Positions 58,783 to 64,000 of a DNA stretch of 64,000 nucleotides are shown one piece after another. The stretch comes from Pseudomonadota bacterium (GTDB taxonomy: Bacteria > Pseudomonadota > Gammaproteobacteria > Ga0077536), in contig JADJYF010000006.1 in NCBI GenBank assembly GCA_016719885.1, positions 62,001-126,000 of the forward strand, given 5' to 3'. Position 1 is the first letter of the stretch. Every line of letters begins with the position of its first letter. The notes beneath the pieces were generated by a model. The model saw only the letters and a list, made by a program, of their open reading frames with translations, made no database searches and had not been told where the DNA came from. Both the position numbers and the translations under genes were made by a program.

Positions 58783-59077
58783 GGCAAAACGTCTCCCATT
58801 AAATTGCGGGCAGCACAATGCCGCCGCGACTATTCCCTAGCCGGAATAGCGGCTGACATGAAGTGTGGGTTGAACAGTGCCTGGCGGCAGCCCCGAACGC
58901 GTGCGCACCCGCCTGCCCGATGAGGCACCCGGCATCGCGCGTCGCGACTCCGCCAGGCACGGGCCGGACCGCATCAACCGTGGCACAATAGCGGCAGTTG
59001 CCAGCCAGTATCGTCATGAGTCCGTCCGTGTACTCGATCAAGACTATGTGTGCGTGCGCGTTCGGCGCGGTGTGGCC
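58783..59077. other. Divergent intergenic region, giant gene / gmk
   Basis: This 295-base gap holds the upstream regions of the giant gene and of gmk. Besides the palindrome at 58830-58849, a CACAATAG sequence near 58982 could be a weak -10 for gmk, with no matching -35. The gmk frame extends back to 58877, but homology begins only at 59078, so that part is not coding. Confidence 0.4.
58830..58849. promoter_or_regulatory. 20-base palindrome upstream of the giant gene, candidate operator
   Basis: CTATTCC (58830-58836) and GGAATAG (58843-58849) form perfect 7-base arms with spacer CTAGCC, centred about 57 bases before the giant gene's ATG. The size and symmetry suit a dimeric transcription factor site overlapping the promoter. 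The regulator is unknown. Confidence 0.45.
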
Positions 59078-59713
59078 ATGAGCGGCGCGGCAGCGGCGGC
59101 CGCGAGCGGCCACCTGTTCGTGGTGTCGGCGCCGTCGGGCGGCGGCAAGACCTCGCTGGTGCGCGCGCTGCTGGAGCGCGCCGGCAACCTCAGGGTCTCG
59201 ACCTCCCACACCACGCGCGCGCGGCGCGCCGGCGAGCGCGACGGCATCGACTACCACTTCGTCGACCAAACCGCCTTCCAGTCCATGGTCGAGGCCGGCG
59301 AGTTCCTCGAGCATGCGCGGGTGTTCGATCATTACTACGGCACCGCGCGCGCGCCGGTCGCCGAACGCCTCGGCGCCGGCGAGGACGTGATCCTGGAGAT
59401 CGATTGGCAGGGGGCCCGCACCATCCGTGCCGCCATGGCCGCGACCATATCGATATTCATCCTCCCGCCGTCCATCGAAGAGCTGGAGCGGCGCCTGAAC
59501 AACCGGGGAGACAAGCCTGAAAACATCGTGCGCCGCATGCGCGACGCGGTCAACGAAATGTCACATTTCGGCGAGTACGACTACCTCGTGATCAACGACG
59601 ACTTCGAGCGCGCGGCCGCATCCCTGGTCTCGATCGTCAGCGCCTCGCGGCTGCGGCGCGAAGTGCAGGTGCAGCGCCATGCCGCCATGCTCGGCCGGCT
59701 CGTGGCGCCCTGA
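59078..59713 (+). CDS. gmk: Guanylate kinase
   Basis: This enzyme phosphorylates GMP to GDP with ATP. From the ATG at 59078 the product has 211 residues. The P-loop is SAPSGGGKTSLVRALL. GMP-binding residues lie in VSTSHTTRARRAGERDGIDYHFV. The lid and catalytic Asp region is EIDWQGARTIRAA, followed by LERRLNNRGDKPENIVRRM. It leads the conserved block gmk-rpoZ-spoT-ridA-recG. In related genomes its upstream neighbour is yicC, here 27.6 kb away. Confidence 0.96.
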   Translation: MSGAAAAAASGHLFVVSAPSGGGKTSLVRALLERAGNLRVSTSHTTRARRAGERDGIDYHFVDQTAFQSMVEAGEFLEHARVFDHYYGTARAPVAERLGAGEDVILEIDWQGARTIRAAMAATISIFILPPSIEELERRLNNRGDKPENIVRRMRDAVNEMSHFGEYDYLVINDDFERAAASLVSIVSASRLRREVQVQRHAAMLGRLVAP

Positions 59714-59770
59714 GGGTGGCTTTGTTATTATCGCCGGCCCAAGATTTTCATCCGCCCCAGGACTTGCCCC

Positions 59771-60061
59771 ATGGCCCGCGTCACCGTCGAAGATTGCCTG
59801 TCCGCCGTCGATAACCGTTTTGACCTCGTACTGGTCGCCAGCCGCCGCGCTCGCCAGATCGCGATGGGCGCCCACCCGCTGGTCGACCCGGAGAATGACA
59901 AGCCCACGGTGGTGGCCCTGCGCGAAATCGCCGCGGGCCTCATGAACGCCGAGATCCTCGATGAAATCGACGCCAAGGAGCGTGCCGCCGAGGAATACGA
60001 GATGGCTGCCGAGTTCGCCGAACAGCAAGTTGCTGCACCCGACTCCGACAGCGATTTCTGA
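59771..60061 (+). CDS. rpoZ: RNA polymerase omega subunit
   Basis: The 96-residue omega subunit begins MARVTVEDCLSAVDNRFDLVLVASRRARQI, a highly conserved stretch. KPTVVALREIAAGL and an acidic tail (PDSDSDF) follow. It assists assembly of RNA polymerase and forms part of ppGpp site 1 at the beta'-omega interface, which fits its neighbour spoT. It lies 57 bases after gmk and is followed by spoT after 116 bases. Confidence 0.97.
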   Translation: MARVTVEDCLSAVDNRFDLVLVASRRARQIAMGAHPLVDPENDKPTVVALREIAAGLMNAEILDEIDAKERAAEEYEMAAEFAEQQVAAPDSDSDF

Positions 60062-60177
60062 CCCGCGCCGCCCGTCGTCCTCGACGCTCGGAACCATGGC
60101 GGGCGGCACATGAAGCACGGGCGCCCAGCCTCTGCCCGCCCGCTCGCGGCGCGGCCGGCGCCGCGCGAGGTCCGCCC

Positions 60178-62346
60178 ATGAGCGCCCCCACCCTGCAGTT
60201 CGAAGCGCCGCCGCTGCGCATCGACGACCTGTGCCGGCGCATCCGCGCCTACCTCACGCCCGACCAGATCAAGGACGTGCGCCGCGCCTACCGCTTCGGC
60301 GCCGACGCCCACGAAGGCCAGACCCGCAAGAGCGGCGAGCCCTACATCCAGCATCCGCTGGCGGTGGCCGGCATCCTCGCCGACATGCACATGGATCACG
60401 AAACACTGATCGCGGCCATGCTGCACGACGTGATCGAGGATTCCCTGGTACCCAAGGAAGAGATCGCCGAACAGTTCGGCGGTGAAGTGGCGGACATCGT
60501 CGACGGGCTGTCCAAGCTCACCCAGATCGAATTCGAGTCCCACGCCGAGGCCCAGGCGCAGAACTTCCAGAAGATGTTGATGGCGATGGCCGACGACATC
60601 CGCGTCATCCTGGTCAAGCTCGCCGACCGCCTGCACAACATGCGCACCCTCGGCGCGCTCAGGCCCGACAAGCGTCGCCGCATCGCGCGCGAGACGCTCG
60701 ACATCTACGCGCCCATCGCCCAGCGCCTCGGCATGAACGCCATACGTCTCGAACTCGAGGAACTCGGCTTCCAGGCGCTCTACCCGCAGCGCCACGACGT
60801 GCTGAAGCGCTTCATCCAGAAGATTCGTGGCAACCGTAGCGAAGTCGTCACCAAGATCAAGAACCGCATCAAGCGCCACCTGCGCCAGGAAGAACTGGTC
60901 GCGCACGTGGTGGGACGCGAGAAGCACCTGTACAGCATCTATCGCAAGATGCGTCAGAAGCACCTGCACCTGACCGAGGTGCACGACGTCTACGCGTTTC
61001 GCATCATCGTCGATTCGGTCGACACCTGTTATCGCACGCTGGGCGTGATCCACGGCCTGTACAAGCCGGTGCCGGGCACCTTCAAGGATTACATCGCGAT
61101 CCCCAAGGCCAACGGCTACCAGTCCTTGCACACGGTGTTGTTCGGGCCTTTCGGCGTGCCGCTGGAAGTGCAGATCCGCACCAACGAGATGGATCACGTC
61201 GCCGAGGCCGGCATCGCCGCGCATTGGCTGTACAAGACCGGTGACAGCGCCGCCAAGAGCGCGCACAAGCGCGCCCGTGAATGGCTGCGCGGCGTCATCG
61301 AACTGCAGCGCCGCGCCGGCAATTCGCAGGAGTTCCTGGAGAACGTCAAGGTCGATCTGTTTCCCGACGAGGTCTACGTGTTCACGCCCAAGGGCGCGAT
61401 CATGGAGATGCCGCGTGGCGCGACCGCCATCGACATGGCCTACGCCATTCATACCGACATCGGCAACAAGTGCGTGGGCTGTCGCATCAATCGGCGCCTG
61501 GTGCCGCTGCGCACGCGGCTCAAGACCGGCGACACGGTCGAGATCGTGACCGCGCCGGGCGCACGCCCAAATCCGGCCTGGCTCAATTTCGTAGTGACCG
61601 GCAAGGCACGTGCCAATATCCGTCACTTCCTGAAGAACCTGCACGAGGATGAGGCCAGCGTGCTCGGCAAGCGCATGTTGAACCGTGAACTCGAAAACTT
61701 CGCGAGTTCCATCGACACCCTCGACCCGGCGCGCGTGCGCGCCGCGCTGGCCAGCTTCAACCTGAAGAGCATGGAAGAACTGCTGGCCAACATCGGTCTC
61801 GGCGTGCGGCCCGCGCCGCTGGTGGCGCGCGCGCTGGTCAGCACCGTGGCCGAGGACAAGCTCGAGCGCCCGGCACGCCGCGGGGCGCCCGGCGACTCGC
61901 CGGGGCCGCTGCTCATCCACGGCACCGAGGGCATGGTGGTAAGTATTCCCAAGTGCTGTTACCCGATACCGGGCGACCCGATCATGGGCTTCATCACCGC
62001 CGGCCGCGGCATCGTCATACACCACCCATCGTGCAAGAACGTCATCGACTTCCGCAGCGCGCCGGACCGCTGGGTGGATGTCGAGTGGGCGCCGGATCTG
62101 GACCGCGAATTCAGCGTCGAAATCGTCATCGACGTGGTCAACCAGCGCGGCGTGCTGGCCACCATCGCGGCCGGCTGCGCCGATCAGAACGCCAACATCG
62201 AAGCCATCGAAATAGTCGAACGTGACGAACACTCCTCGACCATGCGGCTCACCATCGGCGTGCATCATCGCAAGCATCTCGCCGACGTGATCCGCGTGCT
62301 GCGTAACATCGACACCGTCGCGCGCGTGCATCGCAAGCGCGCCTGA
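60178..62346 (+). CDS. spoT: SpoT, bifunctional (p)ppGpp synthetase/hydrolase
   Basis: This 722-residue RelA/SpoT homologue has an N-terminal HD hydrolase domain with the metal motif AAMLHDVIED (about residues 80-89). The synthetase domain has YAFRIIVDSVDTCYRTLG, GTFKDYIAIPKANGYQSLHT and LEVQIRTNEMD. A TGS domain (VYVFTPKGAIMEMPRGATAIDMAYAIHTDIG) and a C-terminal ACT domain (VEIVIDVVNQRGVLATIAAG) follow. Both catalytic centres appear intact, so it can make and degrade the stringent-response alarmone. ridA follows 16 bases downstream. Confidence 0.97.
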   Translation: MSAPTLQFEAPPLRIDDLCRRIRAYLTPDQIKDVRRAYRFGADAHEGQTRKSGEPYIQHPLAVAGILADMHMDHETLIAAMLHDVIEDSLVPKEEIAEQFGGEVADIVDGLSKLTQIEFESHAEAQAQNFQKMLMAMADDIRVILVKLADRLHNMRTLGALRPDKRRRIARETLDIYAPIAQRLGMNAIRLELEELGFQALYPQRHDVLKRFIQKIRGNRSEVVTKIKNRIKRHLRQEELVAHVVGREKHLYSIYRKMRQKHLHLTEVHDVYAFRIIVDSVDTCYRTLGVIHGLYKPVPGTFKDYIAIPKANGYQSLHTVLFGPFGVPLEVQIRTNEMDHVAEAGIAAHWLYKTGDSAAKSAHKRAREWLRGVIELQRRAGNSQEFLENVKVDLFPDEVYVFTPKGAIMEMPRGATAIDMAYAIHTDIGNKCVGCRINRRLVPLRTRLKTGDTVEIVTAPGARPNPAWLNFVVTGKARANIRHFLKNLHEDEASVLGKRMLNRELENFASSIDTLDPARVRAALASFNLKSMEELLANIGLGVRPAPLVARALVSTVAEDKLERPARRGAPGDSPGPLLIHGTEGMVVSIPKCCYPIPGDPIMGFITAGRGIVIHHPSCKNVIDFRSAPDRWVDVEWAPDLDREFSVEIVIDVVNQRGVLATIAAGCADQNANIEAIEIVERDEHSSTMRLTIGVHHRKHLADVIRVLRNIDTVARVHRKRA

Positions 62347-62362
62347 AGCAGGAGTTCCTCCC

Positions 62363-62749
62363 ATGACCAAGCAGGCCATCGTCACCAGCGATGCTCCGTC
62401 CGCCATCGGCACCTACTCGCAGGGCATCGTCAGCGGCGACAGCATCTACCTGTCGGGTCAGATCCCACTTGATCCGCACAGCGGCCAGATGATCGAGGGA
62501 CCGATGCGCGCGCAGATCGAACGCGTGTTCGACAATCTCGCGGCGGTGGCCAAGGCCGCCGGCGCGACGCTCGACGATTGCGTGAAGCTCAACGTGTTCC
62601 TGACCGATCTTTCGCACTTCGCGCTGGTCAACGAAGTGATGGCCACCTACTTCACCCAGCCTTACCCGGCGCGCGCGGCGATCGGCGTGGCGGCGCTGCC
62701 GCGCGGCGCGGCGGTCGAAATGGACGCCATCCTCGCGCGCCCGCGCTGA
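62363..62749 (+). CDS. ridA: RidA-family enamine/imine deaminase
   Basis: RidA hydrolyses reactive 2-aminoacrylate released by PLP enzymes such as threonine dehydratase. The 128-residue product begins MTKQAIVTSDAPSAIGTYSQGIV. It contains SGQIPLDPHSGQMI and DDCVKLNVFLTDLSHFALVNEVMATYF, and the signature PARAAIGVAALPRGAAVEMDAI with the conserved catalytic Arg. It is the usual neighbour between spoT and recG. Confidence 0.96.
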   Translation: MTKQAIVTSDAPSAIGTYSQGIVSGDSIYLSGQIPLDPHSGQMIEGPMRAQIERVFDNLAAVAKAAGATLDDCVKLNVFLTDLSHFALVNEVMATYFTQPYPARAAIGVAALPRGAAVEMDAILARPR

Positions 62750-62778
62750 GCATCGTGCGCCGCTGACGAGCACGCCCG

Positions 62779-64000
<1,222 letters not shown>

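Noticed and set aside
58877..59077. N-terminal extension of guanylate kinase by 67 residues
   Set aside because: Family homology starts at the MSGAAAA region (59078). The upstream frame is not conserved-looking and overlaps the promoter gap.

Overview
This GC-rich window looks chromosomal and gammaproteobacterial. The evidence is a set of conserved gene neighbourhoods: alaC-hom-thrC-rpfE-recJ, rng-yhdP, rph-rdgB-hemW divergent from yicC, and gmk-rpoZ-spoT-ridA-recG. An RpfE-family protein and palindromic REP/REPIN repeats are also present. The species cannot be named from the sequence alone. A few one-base frameshifts and two GC-homopolymer junctions suggest a draft or metagenome-derived assembly. 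No tRNA, rRNA, CRISPR array, IS element or prophage gene was seen.

Layout. 1-7.4 kb (minus strand): alanine aminotransferase, homoserine dehydrogenase and threonine synthase, then an RpfE-family protein, a YecA/SEC-C protein and recJ (cut by the left edge). 7.7-10.2 kb: a membrane-anchored PAS-GGDEF-EAL protein. 10.3-12.8 kb: tldD and a luciferase-like oxidoreductase, with palindromic repeats between them. 12.9-15.5 kb (minus): a GlcD-type FAD oxidase and a GlgC homologue whose catalytic motifs look degraded. 15.8-25.5 kb (plus): rng, yhdP, a Nudix hydrolase, mnmA and acnA. 25.7-30.5 kb: a CBS-domain protein, arfB, a DUF4404 protein, and the overlapping minus-strand genes rph-rdgB-hemW-alcohol dehydrogenase. 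30.65-31.4 kb: yicC. 59-64 kb: gmk, rpoZ, spoT, ridA and recG (cut by the right edge).

In many gammaproteobacteria yicC lies directly beside gmk. Here about 27.6 kb of accessory DNA separates them. Its left end (31.4-32.2 kb) is a suspicious patch of G/C homopolymers that damages the 3' ends of yicC, of an exported-protein gene and of a ThDP-enzyme gene. The ThDP enzyme is divergent from a frameshifted family III CoA-transferase. Next comes a four-gene plus-strand operon: an outer-membrane TonB-dependent receptor-like protein, a YfiR-type periplasmic protein, a hybrid histidine kinase (HisKA-HATPase-REC-REC-Hpt), and a REC-PAS-GGDEF-EAL protein. The last three are coupled by ATGA overlaps and look like one sensory phosphorelay feeding into cyclic-di-GMP turnover.

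Converging on this operon is a 15.7 kb minus-strand gene, split by one apparent one-base frameshift, for a protein of about 5,225 residues. It holds an array of about twelve 110-residue repeats and another of about thirteen 144-residue repeats, separated by RTX-like modules, and ends in an RTX/type I secretion C-terminal region. The simplest reading is a giant secreted adhesin beside a c-di-GMP signalling operon. A functional link between them is inference. This locus is the best candidate for something undescribed.
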